The translations under genes were made by a program, and so were the position numbers. Of a DNA stretch of 64,000 nucleotides, positions 1 to 11,171 are shown piece by piece; the first letter of the stretch is position 1, and each line of letters starts with the position of its first letter. Source of the DNA: Yarrowia lipolytica (Eukaryota; Ascomycota; Dipodascomycetes; Dipodascales); the NCBI RefSeq assembly GCF_001761485.1, contig NC_090770.1, positions 186,001-250,000 on the forward strand, written 5' to 3'. Under the pieces are notes generated by a model, which was not told the origin of the DNA, ran no database searches, and saw nothing but the letters and a program-made list of their open reading frames with translations.

Positions 1-139
1 TGTTCCAAACACTCGTTTCGTCGTTAGTGGAGGGCGGCGCACTGGAGCGCACTGGAGCGCATTGGACGCGTACTGGTGAAGGTGCCTCGTCACTACCGGA
101 TAAAGTCCAGCGTCCTAGTTGTCATTCTCGGCGCTCAAA

Positions 140-448
140 CTAGGCACTCTCTCCGTCGTTGAGAGAAACTACCTGGTCCTGCTCCAGAATAAACGGGAAG
201 TTTGCATATTCCTTGGTGGTCTTGAGGTACTGGATGGCCTTATCGGGGGCAGAGAAGGCGAAGCCCTTGATGAACGAGTATTCGTAGCCAATCTTGCCTC
301 CCTTTGACACGATGGCCTTCTTGACCTGGTCAACGGTGGCTTCGGGGGTGGAGTCGTCCTTGAAGGTCAGAATGTACTTGTTGGGGATGTATTTTGCTGC
401 TGAGACAAGAGCCGCTAACAGCAGGGTAATGAGAAGAAGCAGTTTCAT
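140..448 (-). CDS. Secreted protease inhibitor of the I9 / proteinase B inhibitor (Pbi2) type
   Basis: A 102-residue protein starting at an ATG (446-448). Residues 1-17 are a hydrophobic signal peptide ending in a VSAA-like cleavage site. The rest is a single inhibitor_I9 fold: a KYILTF strand, the GGKIGYEYSFIKGFAF segment matching the GG..hEF..IKG core of yeast Pbi2, and an acidic C-terminus with the VVSL strand. Yeast Pbi2 is cytosolic and vacuolar, lacks a signal peptide, and inhibits the subtilisin-like protease Prb1. Here the signal peptide implies the secretory route, so the likely partner is a secreted or vacuolar subtilase, either as inhibitor or as a detached propeptide chaperone (inference). 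A TATA-like box lies about 95 bases upstream. The fold assignment is firm; the target is not known from the sequence. Confidence 0.82.
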   Translation of the reverse strand: MKLLLLITLLLAALVSAAKYIPNKYILTFKDDSTPEATVDQVKKAIVSKGGKIGYEYSFIKGFAFSAPDKAIQYLKTTKEYANFPFILEQDQVVSLNDGESA

Positions 449-1397
449 GGTGGTGGGTGATGGTGGCGACCTGGCGGTGTTTCGTGTCGTTGAGAGTGTC
501 GTGGGAGTGGTGTGGTTAGTCGGTGGTGTTGCTTGCCAATTATAAATACCACGCCAGTCCCCTTTCGAAACCCTCTATTCAAACCCTCTTGTTTCACCTT
601 CTGACAGCAGGTCTAAGCCGTGCAGCGCAGCTGAAACGCACAGTTAACTCTGTTTCGCGGGCAGGTGATCAGACGAGCGGACTCGGGGGAAGCTTCTGAA
701 CAGTGACGACGACAGGCGACATGGAACTGACATGAACACCATGGCATCACCGATGTCATTTCCCAATTGATGGGTTTCGTTTCCATTTCTCCCCGATTTT
801 CGCCGACTTTCGCCGATTTTTCACCAATATCACTCGGTGATCGACTGGACCAAGGCAATTCAAACCACTCTCAACCAACACCAACCAACACACGCCGTCC
901 ATCGACGCTCACAGACAATCAAATGAGCCATACACTCACAGCCCCCGTGTTCCAATTATAAAATGAGACATGGGGCCCAATTATTACGCCATTGTACGCA
1001 TGGGGTTTGCCACACACAGCATACCACAATATACAGTGTCTGATACGAGGAAAGCGTACATCTGAGTACACGGTGGCAGAAGGATGAAAGAACATGTTGG
1101 GGGATTCAATTCGGTACCTCGAAGCAATAAGCCAAATAAACGAGCTTGGTAAACATCTTGAACCCACTCCGCCCATCTTTTAATTATCGTGAAGGACCAT
1201 TGCTGCCAATGATCCTGCACAGTGGCTCGCCTACATCCAACCATGCCCTCCAACCCATTCAGTCAGAGAGCCCGAGACATAAAGGCAAAGATCGCTTGTT
1301 TGGGAAATAAATATTCTATACACTGCGGTGTGTAGAGGAGCCATTGTATACTTTCTCTGAAGGAAATCGAGCATCAGTCTTCATCACTCGTCACTCG
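449..1397. other. Intergenic region upstream of the I9 inhibitor gene
   Basis: This separates the inhibitor start from the 3' end of the F-box gene. It holds the TATA element, a short imperfect repeat of TTTCGCCGA units near 790-825 and ACCAACC-type repeats near 866-890. Open frames here are short and do not resemble known proteins. I see no RNA gene. Confidence 0.5.
541..548 (-). promoter_or_regulatory. TATA box of the I9 inhibitor gene
   Basis: TATTTATA read on the minus strand, 93-100 bases upstream of the inhibitor ATG, a usual spacing for a yeast TATA element. It is the only strong TATA match close to this start. Confidence 0.5.
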
Positions 1398-2822
1398 TCA
1401 TCTCCTCTCGTAAACCCTCATGTCCTCGTCCACAGCAACCTCCTTGGTGCCATACTGAACAGCAATTTTAATGCCCTCCATGGTCTCAACATCCAGAAAC
1501 ACATGATCCGTTTCTTGGAAAGGTCTGTGAAGGTAAATGTACTTTTGGTACGTGTTCTCCGTGCTCAACAAAACCTCGTCCTCAAATGTGCGGTTGATGT
1601 TGATACGTTTCTTGACCAGCAAAACCGCCCAGTTTTCGTCCTCCTCTTCAAACCGGTGTCTGATAGTGTTGGACACTCGTCGGGCAAGTGGAGTGCGATA
1701 CTGACGTGTCGCGGTTGTCTCTGCATCCCCCGTCTCCTTCATTTGGGGCAAATAGCGCAGTTTCTTGGCCAGAAAATTCACGTAGACGTTTCTATCGATC
1801 GCCAAAACCACCCAGGGACCACAAAAGACCACAGTCGCGTTCCAGTTGCTCACCCCGTGGAAACAGTTCCAGATCTCGCCCGTCTCACAGTCAAAAATGG
1901 CAATATTGGTCTGCAAGTAGAGACAGTAGATGGACGCAGAGATGCGTGAAAAGGAGTTAATGAAGCTGCGCGTAGGAACAAACCATTTGGGCGGGAACCT
2001 CAGCTCTGTATTTCTCAGATCAGCTTCGGACAGCTCTTGTTGCCCTGTTTGGCAGATCAGCAGTGTCTTTTTGATGCCAGAAGATGCGGTGTAGCTGAAC
2101 ACAAAGTGTCCCGTGCCGTCTGGATCAACCAGAGCACAGTGGACGAGCATGACGAGGCCAGATACCTGGAAGTCGCTCTCCATCTCCAGGTCGAATCTCC
2201 ACGTTGTAAAGTCCGTTAAACTCGCCGTCATGTTGTTTCCAGAGTTGTTAAATTTGACAATCAAGCCAAAGAGATTGTTACCGAGCGGTAGCACGGCCAC
2301 CGGCGCCGTTTTGCGATTCACAACGTCGTATGTGTTGTGAGGAGGAGTGTCGAGCGTGTTGAGTTGGGCCGCATTGGCAAATGTTCCCCCGCAGAGCAAG
2401 CGTCGTTTTGTATTCATAGGGTCGTCCGATTCGGCGCCCATCTTGTCGTCTGCGTCTGCGTTGGCGGTCGTTGTGTTCACCTCCTTGAGTCCCATTGTGT
2501 AGATGCTCCCCTTGTCGATTCGCATGTCCCAGTATCGTTTCACCACGGAGTTGTCTTCCACGTGGCACCAGTGCTTTTGTGGTTCGCCCACCACCTTCCA
2601 GAGTCGATAACACGTCATTCGCCAGCTTTCGGAGCCCCCGTAGCTCTTGTCGATGTAGAAACAGAGATCGCGGGCCGCGTTTTTCCACAGAAAGTCGTTT
2701 TCAGCATCGGCCAGCACATTGCGGGTCGTTTGACACGTGTCTGTGAGCGCCGAAAGCGACACAAAGTCGTCCCGCAAATGCTCGGCGATTTTTACCATCA
2801 GCTCCGCCGGTAGATGGTTCAT
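1398..2822 (-). CDS. F-box protein of unknown target
   Basis: A 474-residue protein with an ATG at 2820-2822. Residues 1-45 form an F-box: MNHLPAELMVKIAEHL, then a hydrophobic helix, a TCQTTRN segment and a conserved W (FLWK). F-box proteins bind Skp1 and present substrates to the SCF ubiquitin ligase; that role is inferred from the domain. Residues from about 185 onward contain repeated beta-strand/WxF patterns that could be a degenerate propeller-like substrate-binding region, but I cannot name a family. A second F-box protein of similar style lies at 54891-56681, so they may belong to a lineage-expanded family. A CACGTG box sits at 2895-2900 in the promoter. No transmembrane segment is visible. 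Confidence 0.75.
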   Translation of the reverse strand: MNHLPAELMVKIAEHLRDDFVSLSALTDTCQTTRNVLADAENDFLWKNAARDLCFYIDKSYGGSESWRMTCYRLWKVVGEPQKHWCHVEDNSVVKRYWDMRIDKGSIYTMGLKEVNTTTANADADDKMGAESDDPMNTKRRLLCGGTFANAAQLNTLDTPPHNTYDVVNRKTAPVAVLPLGNNLFGLIVKFNNSGNNMTASLTDFTTWRFDLEMESDFQVSGLVMLVHCALVDPDGTGHFVFSYTASSGIKKTLLICQTGQQELSEADLRNTELRFPPKWFVPTRSFINSFSRISASIYCLYLQTNIAIFDCETGEIWNCFHGVSNWNATVVFCGPWVVLAIDRNVYVNFLAKKLRYLPQMKETGDAETTATRQYRTPLARRVSNTIRHRFEEEDENWAVLLVKKRININRTFEDEVLLSTENTYQKYIYLHRPFQETDHVFLDVETMEGIKIAVQYGTKEVAVDEDMRVYERR

Positions 2823-3424
2823 TTGTGGAGGGGTTTTGTAACGGGCTCCTCGTTAATGGTGATAGGTTGAAGTATAAGACTGGTTAAGTTGGGTCACGTG
2901 GAGATAACTGGAAGAATGGGATGGAGTGAATAATTACTAAATAAATGGACTGAATTGGGAAAAACACTAGAAAATATATATAATGTTGGATCCAAGCAAG
3001 CATTTCGTGATTGCTCTATAAATTGTCAGTTATAAAGCTGACAAAGGTGGCGATCGCACACTATGTACGAACAAGAGACAACCCACCATTGTATGACCAT
3101 GAAAACGTCAAGAAAAAGACAAGTTGGTACACAAACGAGTAAAGTATCGTACATACTTGTGATGCCCTTTTATTGGGCCAGATCTCCTCTCACTTTGTAT
3201 CAAGTCTGGAAACTGTGACCACCAACATTAAAGAACCCAACATCGTGTCAAGACTTCGACAGTACATACCTTACCCTACCAAGGCTGCTGGCATAGCATT
3301 GTACAAGGCTGCTTCGCCCTACGATTCTGAACAGTTTGTAGCTTTTAATTTGTCCGTGTATCACTCTCTCAATCAACCCTATCAACAAAAATGTATCTAC
3401 TCTATCAATCATCAAACTCCAGCG
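2823..3424. other. Intergenic region, promoter of the F-box gene
   Basis: Both flanking genes run on the minus strand, so this contains the F-box promoter and the 3' flank of the Old Yellow Enzyme gene. A CACGTG box occurs at 2895-2900. The stretch 2930-3060 is AT-rich. Nothing else is recognisable. Confidence 0.5.
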
Positions 3425-4510
3425 CTAGTCGGCGTTCTTCCAATCAACATAACCCTCACCGGTCTGAGTGTAGAAAGTACTTCTGTCGTACTTGGTGAGA
3501 GCCTTGCCATGACGGACTCTATCAACAAGATCAGGATTCGAAGTGAACATCCGTCCAAAAGCCACCAGGGTCCGATCGTTAGTCTGAGCCTCGGCAACAG
3601 CACTCTCGGGAGTATATCCTCCAGCTCGAATAATAGGACCCTTCCAGATATTCTGGATCCAGTCATTGTTCATCCACTGGGGAACCTCGAGGTCCTGATG
3701 GCCATCTGTTCGTCCCTCGATCACATGAATGTACGCCAGATCGGGGTACTGGGTCTGGAGTTGGGTGACCACGTACTCAAACTGTTCACGTGACTTGTGC
3801 TCGTCCACAGCCATGTCTCCAAACCGCGTCCAGGGACTCAGTCTGATACCTGTCTTCTTCTGTCCGACTTGAGCCACCACAGCGGCCACAATCTCAAACA
3901 CGAACCGGGCTCGCTTCTCCACCGAGCCTCCATATTCGTCGTTTCTAGTGTTTGTGTTCCATCTCAGGAACTGGTCTGGCAGGTATCCGTTGGCAGCGTG
4001 GATTTCCACTCCGTCAGCGCCCGCCTGGATGGCGTTCTGGGCAGCCTGGACATAAAAATCCACCCGTTCCTTGATTTCCTTCACTTCCAGGCCGCGCACA
4101 AAGTTCTTTCCGTCTTCGGTGTAGTGATCAGAGGCTGAAACTCGGTCGTAGCCGAGCGCCTTGATAGTTTCGGGGTCAGAAGCCCGTCCCAGGTCCCACA
4201 ATTGGATGAACATGAACGATTTGGCATCGTGGACGGCCTGGACTACCTTTCTCCAGCCTTCGGTTTGCTCGGAAGACCAAATTCCAGGCAGGTTCTCGTG
4301 ACCCAGGTATCCTCCGGACTTTTCCGAGATCATTGTAGCCTCTGAGATCAGCAGGGTGCCCGGATCTTGGCCGCGCTGGGCATAATGGGTCACTTGCAGA
4401 TCGGAAGGCACAGTCTTGACGTTTCTGCACCGAGTCAATGGCGCAAACACGATGCGGTTGAGCAGATGGCAATTGCCAACTTGGATAGGCGTAAACAGGT
4501 TTGACGGCAT
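3425..4510 (-). CDS. Old Yellow Enzyme family NAD(P)H-dependent flavin oxidoreductase
   Basis: A 361-residue FMN-dependent ene-reductase, typical in length for a compact fungal OYE (yeast Oye2 is about 400). The order of motifs fits the TIM barrel: PLTRCRN near residue 25-31 (FMN-binding Thr), QLWDLGRASDP near 104-114, EIHAANGYLPDQFL near 175 with the substrate-anion binding pair H..N and the proton-donor Tyr, then RLSPW, and the C-terminal FGRMFTSNPDLVDRV phosphate-binding region. The family reduces activated C=C bonds of enals, enones and oxophytodienoate-like compounds using NADPH; the natural substrate here is not known. Cytosolic, with no signal peptide. A TCACGTGA box lies at about 4857, some 350 bases upstream. 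Confidence 0.93.
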   Translation of the reverse strand: MPSNLFTPIQVGNCHLLNRIVFAPLTRCRNVKTVPSDLQVTHYAQRGQDPGTLLISEATMISEKSGGYLGHENLPGIWSSEQTEGWRKVVQAVHDAKSFMFIQLWDLGRASDPETIKALGYDRVSASDHYTEDGKNFVRGLEVKEIKERVDFYVQAAQNAIQAGADGVEIHAANGYLPDQFLRWNTNTRNDEYGGSVEKRARFVFEIVAAVVAQVGQKKTGIRLSPWTRFGDMAVDEHKSREQFEYVVTQLQTQYPDLAYIHVIEGRTDGHQDLEVPQWMNNDWIQNIWKGPIIRAGGYTPESAVAEAQTNDRTLVAFGRMFTSNPDLVDRVRHGKALTKYDRSTFYTQTGEGYVDWKNAD

Positions 4511-4939
4511 TGTAAATGGTTGAGGAAGAAGAGTTCAAAGTTTGTCACCATTGCTTGATAAGCGTGCACTAGAGAAGTGAGATTTGGAGGCTAAAAGAGG
4601 TGCTAACTTCAGCCACGAATCAGGTTCCGAGCGGAGTTCTGGGAGCCAATGAGAGCGTTCTAGCGCCCTTTGCGACTGGAAACGGTTCGTGCACCGAAGG
4701 GTGGTTATGCACGAACGACCGGTAGTAGATATTGCTTAGACTTTGTTGAATGTCTTTGTTGATAGTACAAGTAGTGGGCGTGAATGAGCACAACTGGGGA
4801 TGTTATCAACATACTTGTAAGAAGATGGACTTCCAAAACAGTAGCAGTGTGCCCGAGTCACGTGACTTTAGATCATCAATCCATGTCCGATCCGGCGTCA
4901 GGTTCTGTACGGGTCACAACTGCTCCTTCAGCGAGTTCA

Positions 4940-4978
4940 ATGGAAGGAGTCGATGGAAGGAGTCAATGGAAGGAGACG
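4940..4978. repeat. 13-bp tandem repeat, three copies
   Basis: Three adjacent copies of ATGGAAGGAGTCR, the last differing by one base. No gene is attached to it. Confidence 0.85.
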
Positions 4979-5932
4979 ACCAAGTTTGATCTGACTGTGG
5001 GGACATTTGGCTGTAGAAACCTCTGGCCTGTTTTAGTGATACTGTGTTGAATCGTAGGGACTCCTTTGGGTCGGACATGGAAGATATGTTGGGAAATGTG
5101 AGTAATGTGGGGGAGAGAGTCGAGTTTACAAGAAAAAGTCGATGTGATCTTTTAGGTACAGAATCGGAGTCTGAAGATGATGGATTTGAATCAGGGAGAA
5201 TTCTTGTACATATTAAATAGATACCTTTGTTAGAAGAGAACAATGTGGCGTTCATGAACGTCGTTTTTTCGTTGACGAGCGACATTACAGGATTGAGTCA
5301 ACCATCAATTATTCTTTCAGTTTTGGGAAATGTGTGAATTTTTCACATCCAACTGGAGATGTCATGTATTGTACGTACTGTACTTTAGATACTGTACATA
5401 CTCGTTTTCGTACGTACAACACACATGTTTTTTTTCTCAGCAACTTGAGGTGTCAAATAATCCTCATTAATGTCTCTTTAAGGAGTCAAAACTTGCTAAA
5501 TGAGGCACTTTCACGCAATAAGAACCTCCCCGTATCGGACTCCTCTCATTCTTTTCTCTTTCCAATCCAAACATGTTGAATCGATCCGAACCCGAAAAGC
5601 AAATTGTCTACTATTGTGCGACTCACAATGTGTATCTATACGACGAAGACAAGTCCGCGCACTTTTCTTTTTGTATTGGACCTTACAGCTCTGTTTTTCG
5701 CTAGGATTTGTGATACATTCTAGGTCGAGATCATTGTAGCTGGGGCATCGGTGGATCGAGGTGTAGCAGACACACGATACTGTTGAGTACAATAGACTGC
5801 ATTTCACGGTAATACAATGATATGACTTGATCCAGTTGGAGTTATTGCTTAATGCGTGTTTGAGAAACGGGGCTTAATCGAGTTCGTTTGAAGATGTGGT
5901 TTGGTCAAGTTCTTGGAATACCTGGTCCAGCT

Positions 5933-6003
5933 CTTTCGATCTACTCTTTCGATCTACTCTTTCGATCTACTCTTTCGATCCACTCTTTCGTTCCACTCTT
6001 TAG
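5933..6003. repeat. 13-bp tandem array, five copies and a partial
   Basis: Unit CTTTCGATCTACT. Three copies are identical, followed by increasingly diverged copies (CTTTCGATCCACT, CTTTCGTTCCACT), a decay gradient expected of a minisatellite expanding at one end. Confidence 0.9.
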
Positions 6004-6380
6004 ATTTATCGCATTCTTTCTCAACTCCGCCCGATCTCAACACATATGAGTGGAGAGACGTCCCTTCATCCCCTTGACTTCATCTCGTTCGGCAAACATG
6101 ACCCGATCTTCCCCAAGCACACTGTTTAACACACTACCAGCATCTCGATGTTAAAATTTTTTATCAATGTCAAATAAAGCAAGAAATTGATCTAAAAATT
6201 CAAAGAAGAGACACTTGAAGCACTGTTTTGGACCATACAATACGTGTGTTGAATAGGAGGAAATGGGTATATTGAATGTACTGTAGTGGCCTGTGCCACA
6301 TGCTTCCAGATGGCTTCGTATCACGTTACATTTAAGATGACTACTGGAACACCCTCTGTCGTCATTGTCACCATCCTTAA

Positions 6381-6545
6381 TTCAGCACTCCCTTCGTGGC
6401 CACGCCTGAAGATGTGATTGCGCACGTCCAGCGGTTCATGCCCGACGTCCTGGATGATCTGGGCATCAGTCAAGAGACCCTGGATATTGCCTGGTCTACC
6501 TTCGCGCCTTCAACTTCGCTTCGTGACATCAACATGTATGTCTAG
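6381..6545 (+). pseudogene. Coding-like remnant of unrecognised gene
   Basis: Fifty-four open codons between stops, with a protein-like composition (TPEDVIAHV, RFMPDVLDDLGI, TLDIAWSTFAPS) and codon usage like real genes in this window, unlike the surrounding low-quality frames. There is no ATG near the left end. Either it is the last piece of a decayed gene or a 3' exon whose upstream exon I cannot find; the TTAATTCAG just before it is a poor match to a Yarrowia acceptor. The family is not recognised. Confidence 0.3.
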
Positions 6546-6718
6546 CCAGTGACTCAAACCAGACGTACTCAAGCTCTTTCGTTCAAACCTGGCTACTGTA
6601 CTGTACGGGTTTGTGTTCCCCGTGCCCCACTATCGGTTTTTTCATCTCATATATAGGCCATTCCTCCGGCTAAACCTGGTGTTCCTTCGTCTGACAAACC
6701 TGCGGGAGACTGGAGGCT

Positions 6719-6786
6719 CTGGCTAGGTCGAGACTTCCTAGGTGACTCTCCTCTGGCTAGGGTCACACCTCCTCGGTGACGCTCCT
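6719..6786. repeat. 34-bp tandem duplication
   Basis: Two adjacent copies of a 34-bp unit beginning CTGGCTAGG and ending CTCCT, about 75-80% identical by eye. It lies in non-coding DNA with many CCTCGGTGA-like words. Confidence 0.6.
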
Positions 6787-8880
6787 CTGTCTACAAGGGT
6801 GAAATTCAAGGGGTTGAACATGATGAGATGATCAAGGGTTCTCTGTTCCCCTCCAATATGGATTTGAAGAGAAAGATCTATGGTTACGGGCACTGCACTT
6901 TTTCTTGTCACCTAAATCGGATAAACTAACCGAGCAGAACTGCTAGGTCTGCAATTGCGCCCGGTGTAGACGTATCCCCGGTGACGAAATTGTTCTCATA
7001 TTCTGACATAACAAAGGGATATTTAGAGTTCAATTTTCTACTCGATACGATGAACCTTATTAAACCCGAGCCCACCTTCGATAGCTCGAAAGATTCATGG
7101 ATCAAAAGACACTGAGAAAAAGATGCTGATATATATTTACCATTTTGATTACCTAATATATATTATGCAAATTATTATGTGATAATCTCAATTTCCATCT
7201 CCATGATTCGTTTCTCGAATTTTTGACAGAGCTCTCTCTCTCTCTCTTTCGTTTAAAATAAATGATCGACACTATTATTTGCCACTAATGCCCCTCTGAC
7301 ACCATGAATTGAAACCCAATTCGGCCTCATCAACAATATAAAAGGCCTCTTTATCGCCCAGTTTTTCCACCGTCAGAAGTCGACCGGTCTCTCAGCATCT
7401 GCAGAGGATTCGGTCAGAGAGATGCTGCCACTGCCGAGCGAAAGCAAGGAAGTAGTCCTGTCTTGCGCGAGCAGACAGTAACTTCTCTCCTACCATGACG
7501 TAACTTATGTTGCCGAGTTGGAGAGTCAGCACACCTCTCTTCATGCATCTACGGGATGGAACTGTGACGAGCAAAGATTCGCAATCTACCTCAGGAGCCC
7601 CTTATCTCAGATGGTTCGCAACCACGGGTGAAATTCCCAGCATGAATACGTTGGTGTCTGCTCTACTGGTCCTGTCGCAAGACAATGATCCAGAACTTGC
7701 TGAGCAGAAGCTGCAAAGCCTCTGATACGACACAACTGTTGAAACTGATTAAAATCGTGCGTGAAGAACGCATGAGCGAGTAACTAAGACGTAGAGCTGA
7801 GCGCAAGCTACGAAGCTGCCGAATGAAAGGAAACCCCTTGGTACATGCACTACAATAACGCAGGGTGCGGACGAGTTGAAGGCTTAGAAAGCCCCTTGAG
7901 GATCCTGTCTCCGTGAATATGAAGCAGTGACGGACATGAAACATTGTCCATGAGCTCTCCAAAGGTATGGGTAACTCCCATGGGTGCAACTATCAGCATG
8001 GATAACAACTCCTGAATGCTTTGGAGTGATGGACTGTCATTTGAATAATCATGTCCCCTCTATCTGCTGTTGACTTGGTACCATAACACCAGGAATCACG
8101 GTTAAGGGAACAGCTGACACACGATCCGATCCTGATCCAGCTTGTTCCGCCTGAGAATAAGCGTCTGAAGAGACCGCCATTGAGCAAAGCGTTTGGGCCC
8201 AACCAGCCAAACCGCCAGAGCAAAGAGTCAGTCCGAGCCGCAACAAGCCAGAACTAGAGCCGCCGGCCGACAAATGCCGAAAAAAAACACTACGACTACG
8301 CTGAAAAGCAGTCTGGAGCTGTACGAAGGTAAAATTACACCTGCCACCAGAGCAGGAAACGTTGTAGCGAATGATACACGTTAAGTTATGCCAGCACAAG
8401 AGTGACACTGTGAAACGATGACAACAGCGCAAAGGTGAAACTGTGAACTGTGAGAGCAGACCTTCTGAGGATATAGGCCAGAGCCAACCAATTATAAGAG
8501 CCACTGCCATCATTATAAGCCAGTGAGTGCCAATGAGCCAATGAGAGCGAAGTCTTTCTGCCAATGAGAGCCAGCGCTATCAAGCCAGAGCCAATATGAG
8601 CAACAAGAAGATGAGATGAGAGTCACTGCATGCGCCAGATTATCATCCAAGAGCCAGTAAGTGCTGCAAAGCCTGTGAGAGCCATTCGATAAGTCGGAGA
8701 TCCAACGATCAGATTCGCATTCAGGAAGGATGTAGGCGTGGAACCTTGCTATGAGGATGTACACCAGCCGAACCTTTAGATTATAGAACAAGAGGATGTA
8801 AGCACTGAGCTGAACCTCTGGGGATAATACATTATGGACCATAGAGTCCAACCCAGATCTTCACCTGTAGTTATTTTTGC
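6787..8880. other. Gene-desert segment with degraded coding-like sequence
   Basis: An AT-rich block (about 7000-7260) is followed by a TATAAAAGG at about 7338 and then about 1.5 kb of higher-GC sequence with short open frames on both strands, none beginning at a credible ATG and continuing. The part 8460-8660 is full of imperfect GAGCCAATGA-type words (AGAGCCA repeated many times), an old cryptic repeat. It may be remains of a mobile element, but I cannot assign a family. Confidence 0.35.
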
Positions 8881-9235
8881 CCGAGTAATTCAATTGAATT
8901 GTAGATGAAGTCAAGGTATGGAGTGCAGGTACAGCGATCAGTATTGTCACTTGTAGTGTATTATACTATACTCAATCCAACACTTTAAAGGTCTATATAT
9001 ACTAAACGATCGAATAAAAAGTAATCTATTGCATATTAGAAAAACCGGCATCAAATAAACTGAGCACAGTATATAAACTTTTCAATATCAATGAAAATTT
9101 CCCGATTCGGCAATATATTACTTATCATTAAGACGGGAAAAACTTGGAAAAGTCTACTTTAATACTGTATAAATTCGTATATTGCTATATAATTCAATAA
9201 TATATATACTATACGACTATTGTCAAAGAACCAAG
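8881..9235. other. AT-rich block
   Basis: A strongly AT-rich stretch with many TATATA words and no open frame of note. Such blocks can act as replication origins or be old LTR remains. I can show neither. Confidence 0.35.
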
Positions 9236-11171
9236 CAGCCCTCACTGATGGTGTTTCGGCGGTAGTCATGGGGTTGGTCTCATCAGGGCAGCCAGTCCTC
9301 CGTTGTGCTTAACGCGCAAATAAAAAAGTAGTGGAAAATCCACGGCACCCACACACCCGAAAAAAAAAGCCCTGGGGGACACCAGAGACTTACTTGCATT
9401 ACTAGAGAGAAGCGTCGGACCTTGACCACGTAAGGTGCTAGGGGTGTGGTCGAAAGGTAAGAAAATTGGTATCTCTGTGAGATTCCGGTTTCCGGAGGTT
9501 TGGCAGAATCCACCGTCTCGAGCATTCTTTTGAAGGAAAATGAGATACCAGAAGGATGGGGACTCCCCTTCTAAATCGAGTCTCTCGACGTTTCACCCTA
9601 TCAAAAACTGCCAGAAGAAGCTGAGACGACACTGACTCCAAGGAATGGAACTCGAGGCTGCTCTATAGGGCCTTGGGAGGGGCTTTCTACCACCCCAACA
9701 CTGCATCATCTCCTGTCCGGCCCTGGTTCTGTAACCACCTTGCTATGTACCAAATGGAGGGGGACCTAGGCTACCTTCAGCTGTGTTAGTATCGCTCTTG
9801 AGTATTCAAGGTCGTCTGTGGAATCAGCCCATTTCTCTTTAGTTGCTCACTTGAAGTGACATAGAAACAAAGAGCTAGAAATTATGAGAACTCACCAAAA
9901 ATCCCACCTGAAACGACTAAAGAGGACTTGGTCGATGTCCGTTCATCCTAGTCGTAGAAGATGTGTCGTAATGATGTCGTAGAAGTGTCGTGAATGATGT
10001 AGTAGATGTCCTGAAGTGAGAAGAGGGGAGGGGAAAGAAGAAAAGCCCACAAATCATCTTCAGGATAAGGTGAGGTGGGTATTATAAAGAGAATTGTGGC
10101 AACCCATATAATCTATAATGTTCTGGCTCTTCACCTTATTTTGCATGTATTGTTAGCCGTTTTACGGTAATAGGAAGAAAACATATGAGATATATATACG
10201 ATGCATATTCCCAGGATATAATTCCTTATGCTTTTTTTTTTTTTTTTGAATTACTGTATGTTGAATAAGTATCACGACTACCAACATGTTAAGGTTGAGA
10301 TAATGCAATGGAACGCATAAAATCGAAACTTTGTTAATGTGGGTGATGAGCTGTTGGCCATTGAATTAGATTCTTGCTGATTGGAAACTATTATTTTCAG
10401 TATCTAGAATGACACTATTAAGAGCTCTGTCGAATAAATTTTCAAATGGCACCATTTTTGAGGGCATGGCAAATTGAGGAAAAAGTTTTGTTTTAAATAT
10501 GTAACCTGATCTGCATGAGTATGGTCTGAATTTTAGATGCCGAATTGTCATCGCAAAAACCAAAAATCGTCTCATAATGCACACAAGAAACATCTAGTCG
10601 GATAACTCAGTTCCATTACACACTTATTGATCAACTTAGGTATTTCACATTGAAATACACCTCGTCATGGCTAAGCACGTGATCCCCGCTGCAAATAGCG
10701 TCATCTGCGCTGGTTCATAACGAGATCGAAGTTCAACGCCATCAAGAGATTTAACCTGCTGCAGGAGTTCCCAAGTTATTGTCACAGAGCTTCGTCCTCA
10801 CAGAGATCGATGTGTGAATGGGCCCAAAGCCCGAATATACGAGTAGTTGTGTTGAGGCTGATATCTCTGTAGGTACTGTACACATCGTAGGTGACCTCGA
10901 GAATGGACCGTAGATGAGAGTACCATGTCGAAACGACAGTTGCTCCGATACTTGCGACGATTACAAACCTCTCTCTCCTGTTTGATACTTGGAAACAAGA
11001 CACGTACATCATATTTATACATATAATGCAATGTTTCGGATCCTGTCTAAGTGAACAACACGGCTCAAAACAATCAATAAAATAAATTATATATTCCACC
11101 CACACAACCTCAACATCCCCATTGAGTAACTTATCCCTCCTCCAGCATTCCATTCGCATCCACTGGAGGAC
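9236..11171. other. Gene-desert segment, no gene called
   Basis: Contains a 16-base T-run at 10232-10247 and short frames only. The minus-strand ATG frame at 10366-10593 (75 codons, stop directly after SARI) is AT-rich and unrecognised. Nothing else is supportable. Confidence 0.35.

Larger units (their letters stand above)
4511..6380. other. Intergenic region, first part of a gene desert
   Basis: Upstream of the OYE gene. It contains a TCACGTGA box near 4857-4864, a 13-bp triplicated repeat at 4940-4978 and another 13-bp tandem array at 5933-6003. A 123-codon ATG frame on the minus strand (4914-5285) runs through the repeat and resembles nothing known, so I do not call it. AT-rich DNA lies at 6130-6250. 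Confidence 0.45.

Noticed and set aside
4914-5285. 123-codon ATG frame on the minus strand
   Set aside because: Runs through a 13-bp tandem repeat, has no TATA or conserved features and resembles no protein; probably chance.
8049-8564. 171-codon minus-strand frame with hydrophobic stretches
   Set aside because: Starts at TTG, not ATG, and lies over a cryptic GAGCCA repeat; composition is not gene-like.
6787-9700. Possible remains of an LTR-type or other mobile element
   Set aside because: No recognisable terminal repeats, primer-binding site or protein motif; I cannot name a family, so only a degraded segment is recorded.
10366-10593. 75-codon minus-strand ATG frame
   Set aside because: AT-rich, no homology recognised and no promoter features.
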